A DNA stretch of 64,000 nt from Eisenbergiella tayi (lineage in GTDB: Bacteria > Bacillota > Clostridia > Lachnospirales > Lachnospiraceae). The DNA is taken from the NCBI RefSeq assembly GCF_001881565.1, contig NZ_MPDJ01000001.1, positions 1,717,594 through 1,781,593 on the forward strand, given 5' to 3'. The notes beneath the pieces were generated by a model. That model had not been told where the DNA came from. It worked only from the letters and a program-made list of their open reading frames with translations, and made no database searches. This document shows positions 10,091 to 18,437 of this stretch, one piece after another. The first letter of the stretch is position 1; every line of letters starts with the position of its first letter. Both the position numbers and the translations under genes were made by a program.

Positions 10091-11467
10091 TCAGCCAATA
10101 ATCCAGAAAGGACCGCCTGCTGCCGCACGGCGGCTTGCTTCATTTAAGATGATGGACAGATCCCACAACTGCCCGCTTCGCTTGTAACTGGCCGGGTCAG
10201 CCACCATGATCTGGCCGTCTTTTACGCCACGGAGAACAATGAAGTGGCCGGATGAGGTAAAATGGCCTTCGGACATAATTGCCACGACCAGCTTGCCATC
10301 TGCGAGAGCGTCCAGAATCCGCTGGGGCTCGGAAGTCGTGCAGCCGGATACCGGAAGGCCCCATTCCTCCGCAGCAGCAGGGATCAATGCGTGATAAGAG
10401 CCGCTGCTTTTGCACCAATAGCCATTGTCATATGACCACTTTGCCATTTCCACCGGGTCTACCATATCGTCCGTGAGGGAGGAAACCACGATTGCCATGG
10501 CGGTGGGCCCGCACCCATAGCCGCCGATGTTATCGGTGCCATAGGGTTGACTGGCATAGCGTTCATCCAGCTGATTGTAATAAACAACCGGGGTCCCGCC
10601 GTCGGTAAAGGTTACATCTCCAAGGGAGGGGATACTGTTCCCTGTCCACTCGTCCACATTTTGCAGCAGGCCGTCGCCTAAAAAGAGACTTAGGTTAGAG
10701 GCATAATCGGACGCCAGTTCTTTCTGCTCATCCGTAAGCGCGAAAACATGGTCGGCAAGATAAGACTCGCCGTTGTAGCGAATGGTATAGATCATCCAGA
10801 TCTCGGTGGAGATGGTTTCCTCACCGGTCTCCGGATCTTCGGATGTGACCTCACGGCTCTCCCGCACACTGGTATAAGAGTATAGATGCTCTTTGTTCTC
10901 CCGCAGGACAGTGGACAGGTCATCCAGCGAAATGCTCTCAAAGTCTTCATCCCGGGCAGCGCAATACTGTGAAACGATGAGGTTGGCGTTGTAGACCAGG
11001 CCGGAAGAATAGGGGTTTTTGACCTCCATTTTGTCGGCGCCAGAAGAGGCAAAGTCCACTTCGATACGGGCCATCACATCATCCAGCGCCTCACCCAGAA
11101 TGGCGTTGATGGCAAAGGTAATGTCGTTGGCGTTTTCTACGATGGCGGTTTCGCTGTTGAGGATAGGCGTGTCAGGATCAGCTGGTGAAAAGGCATTGAC
11201 CAGCCCTCCAAAAATCAGGCCGGGCAGCATCAGGAGGAAAAGGACAGGCAGCAAAAGCAGAATGGCAATGACGGCAATGATTTTGCCGATGTGCTTTCGG
11301 CCGGCCCAGACGGCCCCAGCCACAGCCCCATAGGGGCCGGCGGCGGCAGCGCCTTTCGCTGCTCCAGAGATGGCCTTGCCAGCTTTGATAGCGCCTTTGA
11401 CCGTATGTGCGGCAGAGGCCGCAGCATCTACTGTTTCGGCGGAGCTGTTTTTTTGTTCTTCAGCCAT
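10091..11467 (-). CDS. Membrane-anchored C39-like cysteine peptidase of the transfer apparatus
   Basis: A 458-residue protein. An Ala/Gly-rich cytoplasmic start is followed by one strong membrane segment (IIAVIAILLLLPVLFLLMLP, about residues 62-85), then an extracytoplasmic region. The C-terminus is a Peptidase_C39_2-like domain: YYNQLDERYA (Gln), GGYGCGPTAMAIV (Cys nucleophile), SSGHFIVLRGV (His) and ADPAS (Asp). In Gram-positive conjugation systems this position is usually taken by a wall hydrolase (VirB1/CwlT-like). A C39 peptidase here may cut peptide cross-links or process a transfer protein; this is inference. Its ATG overlaps the upstream stop by one base (TAATG). Confidence 0.85.
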   Translation of the reverse strand: MAEEQKNSSAETVDAAASAAHTVKGAIKAGKAISGAAKGAAAAGPYGAVAGAVWAGRKHIGKIIAVIAILLLLPVLFLLMLPGLIFGGLVNAFSPADPDTPILNSETAIVENANDITFAINAILGEALDDVMARIEVDFASSGADKMEVKNPYSSGLVYNANLIVSQYCAARDEDFESISLDDLSTVLRENKEHLYSYTSVRESREVTSEDPETGEETISTEIWMIYTIRYNGESYLADHVFALTDEQKELASDYASNLSLFLGDGLLQNVDEWTGNSIPSLGDVTFTDGGTPVVYYNQLDERYASQPYGTDNIGGYGCGPTAMAIVVSSLTDDMVDPVEMAKWSYDNGYWCKSSGSYHALIPAAAEEWGLPVSGCTTSEPQRILDALADGKLVVAIMSEGHFTSSGHFIVLRGVKDGQIMVADPASYKRSGQLWDLSIILNEASRRAAAGGPFWIIG

Positions 11468-12459
11468 TAGAGTTTGTCCTTTCTTTTGGGAGTAGGCGGC
11501 AGTTTCTTCACGATGGATTCGTGATAGGCAATCGAGCCGTCCGGTGCCATATAGGGGGATTTTTCAACCGCATCCGCGGCATACTGCTTATACCAGGCAG
11601 TACCATCTACAGCGTGAACGGTTGTGTATTGGCCTTCCGGCGCCACATACTGGTCTGCATGATACATACCAAAAGCGATGCCTTCTGGATGCTCCGGAGT
11701 GACTTCTGTGCCGGTAATGCGGCCGCCGCCAATCTCCACATTCTGATAAGTGGGAATATTCTCGGCCCCGGGCTCCAATGCCGCATGACCCATGTAGGAA
11801 TGCAGAGCTTCTACAGCTTTATCCCCGGTCATAGTTCCCATCTGGGTGATACTCCCGGTAGCAACCGATCCTATGACATTGTTGGCAAAATTGCCTCCTT
11901 TGCTTACGGAGGAGGCGTAGATATGTCCACCGATGCCGCCTGCAGCGCCGCCGACCAGCCCACTTAATCCGGAGGGCTTGGCATCCGGGGGCGTTGTGGC
12001 CGTTTTGACCGCATTATTGGTAACATTCCTTTTAATCACGCCGGCCAAGCCACCGCTGGCAAAACCAGCGCCGAATCCAGCACCGCCTTTTCCGCCACCG
12101 TTTGCACGGACATGGGAGGAATGACTGCTGCGGCCTCCCGCAAAGTGATTGCTGGCAAAGCTCTTAAATCCGCTGAATCCCCTGGCCGCAATCATAGCCT
12201 CCGCCAGCATACTGCCTCCGGTATGGCCGACATTGACGCCCAGACTTGCCATAAAAGAATCGATCTTCTGTGATACTTTAAGAAATCCGATTGCGCACAT
12301 AAACCAGATCAGCACATTCCCCGAAACGGCTTCTTTGCCTACGGCGTCCACTTGTGCCTGGACTTCTTCCTCCGAAATAGCGAAAGCAGGCTGGCAGAAC
12401 AGACAGGAGAGAGCTGCGACCATCAGCGCAAGGAACAAAATTTTCTTGAGTCTTTTCAA
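11467..12459 (-). CDS. Exported or membrane Gly/Ser-rich transfer-operon protein
   Basis: 330 residues starting with TTG at 12459, six bases after AAGGAGG. A clear signal peptide is present (KRLKKILFLALMVAAL, ending QPAFA before ISEEE). A second hydrophobic helix follows (VLIWFMCAIGFLKV), then a long Gly/Ser/Ala-rich middle and a C-terminus with repeated short blocks (MYHADQYVAPEGQY, WYKQYAADAVEKSPYMAP). I do not recognise the family. Its place between the C39 peptidase and VirB6 suggests a channel or surface component. The frame continues upstream without a plausible start. Confidence 0.7.
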   Translation of the reverse strand: MKRLKKILFLALMVAALSCLFCQPAFAISEEEVQAQVDAVGKEAVSGNVLIWFMCAIGFLKVSQKIDSFMASLGVNVGHTGGSMLAEAMIAARGFSGFKSFASNHFAGGRSSHSSHVRANGGGKGGAGFGAGFASGGLAGVIKRNVTNNAVKTATTPPDAKPSGLSGLVGGAAGGIGGHIYASSVSKGGNFANNVIGSVATGSITQMGTMTGDKAVEALHSYMGHAALEPGAENIPTYQNVEIGGGRITGTEVTPEHPEGIAFGMYHADQYVAPEGQYTTVHAVDGTAWYKQYAADAVEKSPYMAPDGSIAYHESIVKKLPPTPKRKDKL

Positions 12460-12470
12460 AATGGCCCTCC

Positions 12471-13181
12471 TTACAAAGAGAGCGGGTTGGAGATAAACGA
12501 ACCAACCATGCTCGTGAACAGGCGCAGGCACCAGGCGTTCATCAGCAGAAGAAAAATCTGACCGCCCAGCATCCGGCACCAGGATTTCCAGATGTTTGAT
12601 GTTGTCTGGCTTGCCCCCATGGAAAAGGCTACTGGAGCCGTATAGACCAGCACGCCGAGCAATACATATCGCTCTGCCGCTTCCAGCAGCAACTTCAGGT
12701 AGTTCCACGCCAGAATGATGACTAAAATCAGAGTGATAAGGGCCACAGCCCCATTGGCGCACACCCCGATGATGACCAGCATGACAGAATTGAAATCCGC
12801 AAAACTGAGTGCCGGCAGCTCCGAATCCATAATCCAGTTATACGGTGTGCCGCCGATGGTCAGGATCATGCTGACAATCTCATTGGAGAAGAACGCTAAA
12901 AGAATAAAAATGACGGACCGGATGCTCAATTTGAGCGGGTCTTCCGCTTCAATACCGGCTCCCAGGCCAAAGTTCTTGAACAGCTGCCACACCCAGTTAA
13001 GGAGAATGATACCGATGCCCAGTGCCACAAAAACGCTGTACATCGTTTCGGCTGCGGGAAAGTAGCGCAGAAATACCGCCATATCGCAGCCCAGTGCCCC
13101 CAAAACCGAGGTGGTTATCAAGTCAAGGCCCGCCATGACCTGCTCTGCAATCCATTCAACAATGCCGTCCAGAATACCCAT
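12471..13181 (-). CDS. VirB6/TrbL-like polytopic channel protein
   Basis: 236 residues with about five or six hydrophobic helices (for example MYSVFVALGIGIILLNWVW, SVIFILLAFFSNEIVSMIL, AVALITLILVIILAWNYLKL). The closing arrangement (RYVLLGVLVYTAPVAFSMGA, then WCRMLGGQIFLLLMNAWCL) is the usual signature of VirB6-like proteins in clostridial elements. It should form part of the inner-membrane channel with VirB4. The ATG at 13181 follows AAAGGAGG. Confidence 0.8.
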   Translation of the reverse strand: MGILDGIVEWIAEQVMAGLDLITTSVLGALGCDMAVFLRYFPAAETMYSVFVALGIGIILLNWVWQLFKNFGLGAGIEAEDPLKLSIRSVIFILLAFFSNEIVSMILTIGGTPYNWIMDSELPALSFADFNSVMLVIIGVCANGAVALITLILVIILAWNYLKLLLEAAERYVLLGVLVYTAPVAFSMGASQTTSNIWKSWCRMLGGQIFLLLMNAWCLRLFTSMVGSFISNPLSL

Positions 13182-13221
13182 AGGTCATGCCTCCTTTCGT
13201 CGGGTATCAATGTGATGCCGA

Positions 13222-13617
13222 TCAACCTGCCCACTGACCACCCTCAAAGAAGGGGACGATATAGGACATGATAAAGCCCAGACTGTTTAAGATGGCCCAG
13301 GTGATAACAATTCGTTTGAGCCAAGCTCTGCTTTCATCCACCGTTTTACCAGAACGGGAGAAATTCATGAGCAGCAATGCTACCGAAGCGGTCACAATGG
13401 CCGCAATCGTGGAGATAGCGAGGATCTGCGTGTAGACATCCTGCATGATTTCTGTGGCCTTTGTCCAAACATCGGTTGCGGCAAAGGCCGGCTGGCTGAA
13501 CATCAATGAGACGGTGGGACACAGAAACGCCATATAAGCGATTCTGCCAATGGAAAAACGGCGCGGAGGGCTGGTATCGCCGTTTCGCTTTTGGTGAGGA
13601 ATCTTGCGTTTTTTCAA
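13222..13617 (-). CDS. VirB2/TrbC-like pilin-type membrane protein
   Basis: 131 residues. The start is TTG at 13617, eight bases after GGAGG; a TTG at 13632 lies upstream of this site and is rejected. A basic N-terminus (KKRKIPHQKRNG) leads to a signal-like helix ending FSQPAFA. Then come two hydrophobic helices (ILAISTIAAIVTASVALLLM and RIVITWAILNSLGFIMSYIV). Size and layout match VirB2-like subunits, first in order of this channel operon. A surface pilin or channel subunit role is inferred. Confidence 0.7.
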   Translation of the reverse strand: MKKRKIPHQKRNGDTSPPRRFSIGRIAYMAFLCPTVSLMFSQPAFAATDVWTKATEIMQDVYTQILAISTIAAIVTASVALLLMNFSRSGKTVDESRAWLKRIVITWAILNSLGFIMSYIVPFFEGGQWAG

Positions 13618-13666
13618 TTTTCGGACCTCCAATCCAAATGTAATATGCGGGACTCAAACAAAAGAG

Positions 13667-13698
13667 GAGCCCGCAGCTCTTGTAATAGATGCGGGCTC
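13667..13698 (-). terminator. Hairpin upstream of the transfer operon
   Basis: Nine-base stem GAGCCCGCA/TGCGGGCTC (13667-13675 and 13690-13698). On the minus strand it is followed by CTCTTTTGTTTG. It stands only 50 bases before the VirB2-like gene and 30 bases after another terminator, so it may be an attenuator for the transfer operon. Confidence 0.5.
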
Positions 13699-13728
13699 CC
13701 TCCCCAATCGGCCGGTCATTAGGGCAGC

Positions 13729-13752
13729 AAAAAAGCACCTTGAAAAAGGTGC
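13729..13752 (-). terminator. Rho-independent terminator after the ArpU-like gene
   Basis: Stem GCACCTT/AAGGTGC (13735-13741 and 13746-13752) followed on the minus strand by six T. It lies between the regulator ending at 13867 and the transfer genes, so the two regulator genes and the transfer genes can be transcribed separately, or the junction is controlled by antitermination. Confidence 0.75.
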
Positions 13753-13866
13753 CGTTCACTGCCTGCATTCAGTTTTGGGTGCAAGTTTGAGCATATTCAG
13801 TTTAGCACACCAGGATTTACGGCTCAAGGGCAGGAATGCGCCAATTTCATTCCCGTATTCTGCCAA

Positions 13867-14418
13867 TTATTTGCCCTTGGCCTTTTCATCTGGTTTTGGC
13901 GCTGGAAAGAACTGTTCCAGCATATCCAAACTGTCTTTGGAGGTGTACCCCCATAGTACGGAACTGAGTGCGTCAATGGCTTCCCTGCGCCTGCGGTAGT
14001 AAGTACGGAATGAGATGTCCCGGATATGCGGACGCAAATTCTCGATGATCTCCTCCACATTTTTGAGTTGCTGCGGGGAGAGGAAGGAGTAGTAAAGCAG
14101 CCAGTAATAGGCCTCGCCGTTCTTGTGGCGGGTACGAAGCAATTCGACTGCTGAATCCAAAAGTTTCAGCATTTTGTGGCTGCGCTCAATGCACTTAGCA
14201 TGGTGTTCAATATCGCTCCCATTCAGATCGGCGCCGGCCAGATAGATGGAATCCAGAAATTCCTCGATGGATGTGCCGTATTCGATCTCAAACTTGGAAC
14301 GCACATGCTGGACAGAAATTTCCAGGCTCCACACCACATCGCGGTATTTTTTCAACAGTTTCCAGGTATCATGGTACAGCGGGTTTTCTGCGACATCTTT
14401 TTCAACAAATTTCTTCAT
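13867..14418 (-). CDS. ArpU/sigma-like late-type regulator
   Basis: 183 residues, acidic and helical, without membrane segments. It has the layout of ArpU/RinA-type activators: KLLKKYRDVVWSLE near the start, NGEAYYWLLYYSFLSPQQL in the middle, and a C-terminal helix-turn-helix region (RDISFRTYYRRRREAIDALSS, then VLWGYTSKDSL). A relative with the same plan (YRDVVW, GELYYEIL, YDRKREAIYLFS) is encoded at 20155-20691. It is followed by a terminator, which suggests it might act as activator or antiterminator of the transfer operon; this is inference. The start ATG has AAGGAGG in front. Confidence 0.6.
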   Translation of the reverse strand: MKKFVEKDVAENPLYHDTWKLLKKYRDVVWSLEISVQHVRSKFEIEYGTSIEEFLDSIYLAGADLNGSDIEHHAKCIERSHKMLKLLDSAVELLRTRHKNGEAYYWLLYYSFLSPQQLKNVEEIIENLRPHIRDISFRTYYRRRREAIDALSSVLWGYTSKDSLDMLEQFFPAPKPDEKAKGK

Positions 14419-14434
14419 GGTAAGACCTCCTTAT

Positions 14435-15571
14435 TCAATTCTCCGCGACGGGAGAGAGTGTAAGTTCAAAAGTGGTGACCTGCCTGTTCCCGCACAGAAT
14501 GGACAAGCCAAAACAGAGCGTTGACTGTTCCCGTGCGCGGGGTAGTAAATCTTCCCGGCAGTCGCCCGATAAGGGATATAACTTATAGCGGGAGAGGGGA
14601 CAACCAAAGCACGAAATCCCTTGTGCCATCAGGATTTGAGCCATCTTTTGGATGATAATTTCAATGTGCGATTTTGAAACGCTATTGAGTTCGTTTGAAA
14701 CGATAACCTCATGCTCTATACTTGGTGTGTTTTGGCTGGAGCCTGATTCATCGGGGAGTTCCAAATGGATGTTGAGCGTCATAGCGACCTCCTCTTTGTC
14801 CACCATAACATCCGATATTTCAAACATGGTGGACAGGTAATTTTTCAAATAGACCACGCTGCCGTGTCGGCCCGGGAAGGACATAAGGGAGATATAGTCC
14901 AGTGCGGCCAGCTTTTTGAGGACGCGGCCGACTGTCGCCCGGGACACCCCCCAGCGGACAGCCAGTTCAGTGTAGGCAACAAGAGGATTGCCGGTGCCGT
15001 TGCGGAAATAGACTACTGGCCCCAGGTCTGACCCCTGTACCTGATTATCGTTGTAGACGGCTGAAACCCAGAGGTCCAGAATAATATCCATTTCGGAGCA
15101 TCGGCTTGTGCTGATGAGATCTGTGACAACGGAAACGGGCAGAAAGAAAAAGCCGGTATCCTTTTGGCAGGGAGCATTATATTCAAGCACCGTGTTATGC
15201 CGCGCCCAGTCGCAAATTTTATAGCGGATCACATTGCCGCGATCCAGTGTATGAAAAGTGATAAAGTGCTGTTTCTGCAGTTGTTCCAGCACTGTCAACG
15301 CCTGGCATTGAAACCGTGTGCGAAACCATTGGGACACTTCCTTGAGTGTGCAGACCCATTCGCCCGGATAGATGGTATAGCTAATACCATCAATGCGGCG
15401 GTATGAAGTGCGGAAGTTTGCGTAGCTGCAAAGCACGGTAAAATAAAAAAGACCAGAGCCTCCGCTTGTGCGAATGCTCCGGTCTGCCATCAGCCGATGG
15501 ACGAATTGCCGATAAATCCGGCATCGTGGGTAATCCACGACCTGTTTGATCTGTAATTGATAAGCCGGCAT
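14435..15571 (-). CDS. Winged-helix replication or control protein
   Basis: 378 residues starting with ATG after AGGAGG. A winged-helix/HTH region is visible near residues 205-250 (YTELAVRWGVSRATVGRVLKKLAALDYISL), and an N-terminal part (EVSQWFRTRFQCQALTVLEQLQKQHFITF) looks like a second one. This plan resembles plasmid-type initiators and DnaD-like proteins, but I cannot assign a family. It is the gene nearest the attachment region and would be the first transcribed from that end. Confidence 0.5.
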   Translation of the reverse strand: MPAYQLQIKQVVDYPRCRIYRQFVHRLMADRSIRTSGGSGLFYFTVLCSYANFRTSYRRIDGISYTIYPGEWVCTLKEVSQWFRTRFQCQALTVLEQLQKQHFITFHTLDRGNVIRYKICDWARHNTVLEYNAPCQKDTGFFFLPVSVVTDLISTSRCSEMDIILDLWVSAVYNDNQVQGSDLGPVVYFRNGTGNPLVAYTELAVRWGVSRATVGRVLKKLAALDYISLMSFPGRHGSVVYLKNYLSTMFEISDVMVDKEEVAMTLNIHLELPDESGSSQNTPSIEHEVIVSNELNSVSKSHIEIIIQKMAQILMAQGISCFGCPLSRYKLYPLSGDCREDLLPRAREQSTLCFGLSILCGNRQVTTFELTLSPVAEN

Positions 15572-15664
15572 GGAAACCTCCTATTTTAAGATTGATTCTA
15601 TTGCATAAAAATGATAAAATAGCCCGGGATGCGTATAAAAATAACACACCCCGGGCGGGCCGCT

Positions 15665-15733
15665 CTGCTAATAATCTGCTAATTTGCGTTTTTACAAAAG
15701 CTCAAAAATGCCGTCTGCTAATTTTTTGCTAAT
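15665..15733 (+). repeat. Left group of TGCTAA arm-type repeats
   Basis: Four direct copies of (C/T)TGCTAAT at 15665, 15676, 15715 and 15726. Together with the right group they flank the tRNA fragment, as arm-type integrase sites flank an attachment core. No gene is seen between 15572 and 16268. Confidence 0.6.
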
Positions 15734-15873
15734 TGCGCGAAAGGTATTCCAGCGCCTTGAAACTGTGCAGAATGACACAAAACGGCGTGAGAAACCAAAA
15801 ATTCATTGGGCTAAATTGACACAAAACGAAGCGGAATGTAGTGTAAGGGAATCGTAGGACAAAGAGTTATTTG

Positions 15874-15920
15874 TTCTCCTAAGCGAAAGGCCGTGGGTTC
15901 GAATCCCGCCAGGGACGCCA
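15874..15920 (+). other. Attachment core: 3' half of a tRNA-Arg (CCT) gene
   Basis: The stretch runs from the anticodon loop CTCCTAA (15876-15882) through the T arm (GTGGG TTCGAAT CCCGC) to the acceptor and CCA at 15918-15920. The 5' half is absent: no sequence pairs with the acceptor strand CAGGGAC, and the anticodon stem is unpaired on its 5' side. A tRNA 3' end without its 5' part is the usual core of an integrative element that inserts in a tRNA gene. Confidence 0.8.
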
Positions 15921-15928
15921 GCAAACAC

Positions 15929-15968
15929 GCCGAAAACCTTTGATTTATCAGGGTTTTCGGCTTTTCTT
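15929..15968 (+). terminator. Terminator after the tRNA fragment
   Basis: Stem GCCGAAAACC/GGTTTTCGGC followed by TTTTCTTATTT. It reads in the direction of the tRNA fragment and stands 9 bases after the CCA, as a tRNA terminator would. Confidence 0.7.
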
Positions 15969-16009
15969 ATTTCTGCGGCTTTTGTGGCTTTTTTGCAAAA
16001 AACCTTGGT

Positions 16010-16182
16010 TTGCTAACATTTGCTAACGAGATTTGGCCTTTTGCTAAGAAAGGCGGTAAGTCAGAGGTTCGATTTTTACCAAAGGAACTTGCAAACATTT
16101 GTTAGCAGAAATTAGAGGAAGTTGCAAACAAAATCGCGAATTTGCTAACATCGCTCAAAAATGCTTTCAGAACCTTGCTAAC
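16010..16182 (+). repeat. Right group of TTGCTAAC arm-type repeats
   Basis: TTGCTAAC or TTGCTAAG at 16010, 16020, 16041, 16142 and 16175, and an inverted GTTAGCAG at 16101. The spacing is irregular (10 to about 60 bases). They lie between the tRNA core and the 3' end of the integrase gene and are likely binding sites for its N-terminal arm domain. Confidence 0.6.
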
Positions 16183-16268
16183 AAAAAAAGTGTTTGGTCA
16201 CTGTGCAAAGTGGTTCAAACGAAGAAAACCTCTCACAAAGTGAGAGGCGTTCTTCTGAGGGAGGGACT

Positions 16269-17660
16269 TTATAAAGCTTTTGCCAGCTGCTTGAGCAGTG
16301 CGGCAGTTTCGGGATTTTTAAGCAGTTCCAGTATCTTCGCTGCATCACTTTCATCACTTTCAGTGACGGCAGTATCCGCAGTTTTAGGCTCTGTATCTTC
16401 AACAGGGTCAGGAGTCTTGGATGAGTAAAATGCTTCCTCCAATCGCTGAGCGTTTATGCAGCGATCCTCGTCGATGATGTGAGAGTAGACATCTGCAACC
16501 ATTTTTACCTGAGCATGACCAGAGTCGCCCTGGACGGATTTCATATCGCCACCATTGAGTTTCAGCTTGTAGGTGATACTGGAGTGACGGAGAGAATGGA
16601 ATACAACATGAGGCAGTCCGTTTTCTTTGATAAGTTTATTGAAAGCACGGTTAATCACCTGGCTTTCCATCGGACGGCCATTGCTGGAGCAAAAGACCAG
16701 GTTATTGTCGATGTATTCATCTCCAAACAGATCCATCAGCTCATCAATTTCTTTTTTTCTCTCTACCAGCATATAGGCAACTGTTTTCGGCAGGTACACG
16801 CGGCGAATACTGGTTTTGGTTTTAGGCTCTTTCAGGACCAGAGCAGTATGGGTACTGGCTATGCAAGGTGGAAACTTCTTAATAACACCTTTGTCGCTCA
16901 AATCGTCCAATGCACCTCGTGTAACCCGTTGCAGCTCTTTGTTGACGAATATATAAGCTGAACCATTTTCTATGCTCTGTGGTGCAATATCAATGCAGTC
17001 CCAGGTAAGGCCCAGCATTTCACCAATGCGTAAAGAGCAGGAGAACGCCAGATTTAAGGCAAGGGAGAGGATAGGATCATCACAGACTTCCATAGCCTTG
17101 CTCAGCGTTTCGGCAGTCCATATATCCCGTTCTTTATGTTCTTCTTTGGGAAGTGTCGCATTCAGGACAGGGTTACGGCTGATTAGTTCCCAACGCACCG
17201 CCTGATTAAAGGCACTGCGAAGTAGCTTGTGAATTTCTCTTACTGTATGCGGGGTCAGATATTCGCTTGTGGGTTTGCGGTTGTTGACGCTTACCGTTTT
17301 CACAGAGAGCAGATCACGGTAATACTTATCCATCATCCTTGGAGTGATGTCGGATAGTAACATATCTCCGATAATAGGAGTTATGTAGTTTCTCGCCAGA
17401 CCACGGCGGCTTTCATATGTTGACATTGCCCAGGTATTTACACCATAGATGGACATATATTCATCGAGCAGATCGTTCAGGGTCTTTGCCGTAGGAATAA
17501 AGAAGGTTCCAGAGTCCTGCTCATACTCAATTTGCTTTTTTCGTTTTTTTGCTTCTGCATTTGTGCTGAAGGTTTCCCAACGCTGTCTGCGTTTTCCGTT
17601 TTCATCTGTGTAATCATACACCACAGAATATTTGCTTTTACGCTTCACGATAGATGCCAT
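16269..17660 (-). CDS. int: Tyrosine recombinase (element integrase)
   Basis: 463 residues. It cuts and joins at the tRNA-Arg core. The N-terminal arm-binding domain (YSVVYDYTDENGKRRQRWETF) and the SAM-like core-binding domain precede the catalytic part. Catalytic residues visible are Arg in CSLRIGEMLGL, His-x-x-Arg in FHSLRHSSIT and Tyr in MVADVYSHIID. The type is that of Tn916-like and phage integrases. The start ATG at 17660 (MASIVKRK) is preferred over 17666 because AAAGGAG stands at better distance. The gene overlaps the end of the upstream excisionase-like gene by 23 bases. The acidic C-terminal tail ends in LLKNPETAALLKQLAKAL. Confidence 0.93.
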   Translation of the reverse strand: MASIVKRKSKYSVVYDYTDENGKRRQRWETFSTNAEAKKRKKQIEYEQDSGTFFIPTAKTLNDLLDEYMSIYGVNTWAMSTYESRRGLARNYITPIIGDMLLSDITPRMMDKYYRDLLSVKTVSVNNRKPTSEYLTPHTVREIHKLLRSAFNQAVRWELISRNPVLNATLPKEEHKERDIWTAETLSKAMEVCDDPILSLALNLAFSCSLRIGEMLGLTWDCIDIAPQSIENGSAYIFVNKELQRVTRGALDDLSDKGVIKKFPPCIASTHTALVLKEPKTKTSIRRVYLPKTVAYMLVERKKEIDELMDLFGDEYIDNNLVFCSSNGRPMESQVINRAFNKLIKENGLPHVVFHSLRHSSITYKLKLNGGDMKSVQGDSGHAQVKMVADVYSHIIDEDRCINAQRLEEAFYSSKTPDPVEDTEPKTADTAVTESDESDAAKILELLKNPETAALLKQLAKAL

Positions 17661-18075
17661 TTTCATTGCTCCTTTCTGAGATTTTCACATAATGAGTTTG
17701 CTTTTGATACCAGGCTTCAAAACTGCTGGTAATGATACGAATTCTTCGATCAATCAAGGTCGTCTCAAAATAGCCCCTTTTAACAAGGTCATAAGCTGTG
17801 CCAGATTTCAGCCCCAAAAGATCCGCCATTTCCGGAACTGACATCGTAGTATGCCTCCATTTCTCTCCGGGCGGTGTACCATCCACTTTTTTATAGTGGA
17901 ACTGGCCGGCATACCAATCTTCAAAGCTATCCAGCATAACTCTCATTCGTCCGGCCACTTGAATTGTTTTGAAATAGTTCTTTTTAACCAACCAGTAGGA
18001 TTCTACTTTACCAAGCCCAAGCATTTTGCCCATCTCTGGTACAGACATACTGGTCTTTACTCTTTGTTTTCGCAT
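17638..18075 (-). CDS. Tandem excisionase-fold DNA-binding protein
   Basis: 145 residues made of two similar halves. Half one is TSMSVPEMGKMLGLGKVESYWLVKK with DSFEDWYAGQFHYKKV; half two is TTMSVPEMADLLGLKSGTAYDLVKR with SSFEAWYQKQTHYVKI. Each half looks like a MerR/excisionase winged helix. Two such domains in one chain could bind two neighbouring sites and bend DNA as Xis does. It overlaps the integrase gene, which supports a recombination directionality role. Function is inferred. Confidence 0.7.
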   Translation of the reverse strand: MRKQRVKTSMSVPEMGKMLGLGKVESYWLVKKNYFKTIQVAGRMRVMLDSFEDWYAGQFHYKKVDGTPPGEKWRHTTMSVPEMADLLGLKSGTAYDLVKRGYFETTLIDRRIRIITSSFEAWYQKQTHYVKISERSNENGIYREA

Positions 18076-18179
18076 GGCTTTTGCCTCCTCTATAAAGTTT
18101 TTCTTGCTATGGCCTCATTGTAAGAGAAAGCAGAAAAAAAGTTAAGGATGTCGATTTGGAGATCGGCATCCTTGACAAA

Positions 18180-18407
18180 TCATTCATCTGCGTGATCCAG
18201 CCAGTCATCAAAGCTCTTTTTGGAAATGCGGATATGACCGCCGACTCTGACGCTGTGGAATACACCCTGTTTTACCAGATTATATGCTGTGGGACGACTG
18301 ATACCCAGAATGTCCTGAATCTCATCGACCGTATAGGTTCTTTTGTCATAGCTGACAGGATTTTGTTCATTAAAGCGGTTCAATTCCGCAATTCTTGCTT
18401 CAAACAT
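18180..18407 (-). CDS. Excisionase-like helix-turn-helix protein
   Basis: 75 residues with one excisionase-type domain (YTVDEIQDILGISRPTAYNLVKQGVFHSVRVGG, then RISKKSFDDWLDH). AAAGGAGGC precedes the ATG. It is a single-domain relative of the tandem protein encoded next to it, and either could be the directionality factor of the integrase. Confidence 0.75.
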   Translation of the reverse strand: MFEARIAELNRFNEQNPVSYDKRTYTVDEIQDILGISRPTAYNLVKQGVFHSVRVGGHIRISKKSFDDWLDHADE

Positions 18408-18437
18408 AAAAACGCCTCCTTTATCCGGTAAGTGGCC

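Noticed and set aside
16030..16085. Second tRNA-like T-arm (AGAGGTTCGATTTTTACC)
   Set aside because: Only the TTCGA core is tRNA-like; stems do not pair well and no acceptor or CCA follows. It may be an old remnant but is not supportable.
15664..16182. CRISPR-like array from the repeated TGCTAAC words
   Set aside because: Repeats are only 8 bases, spacing is irregular and one copy is inverted; they fit integrase arm sites better.
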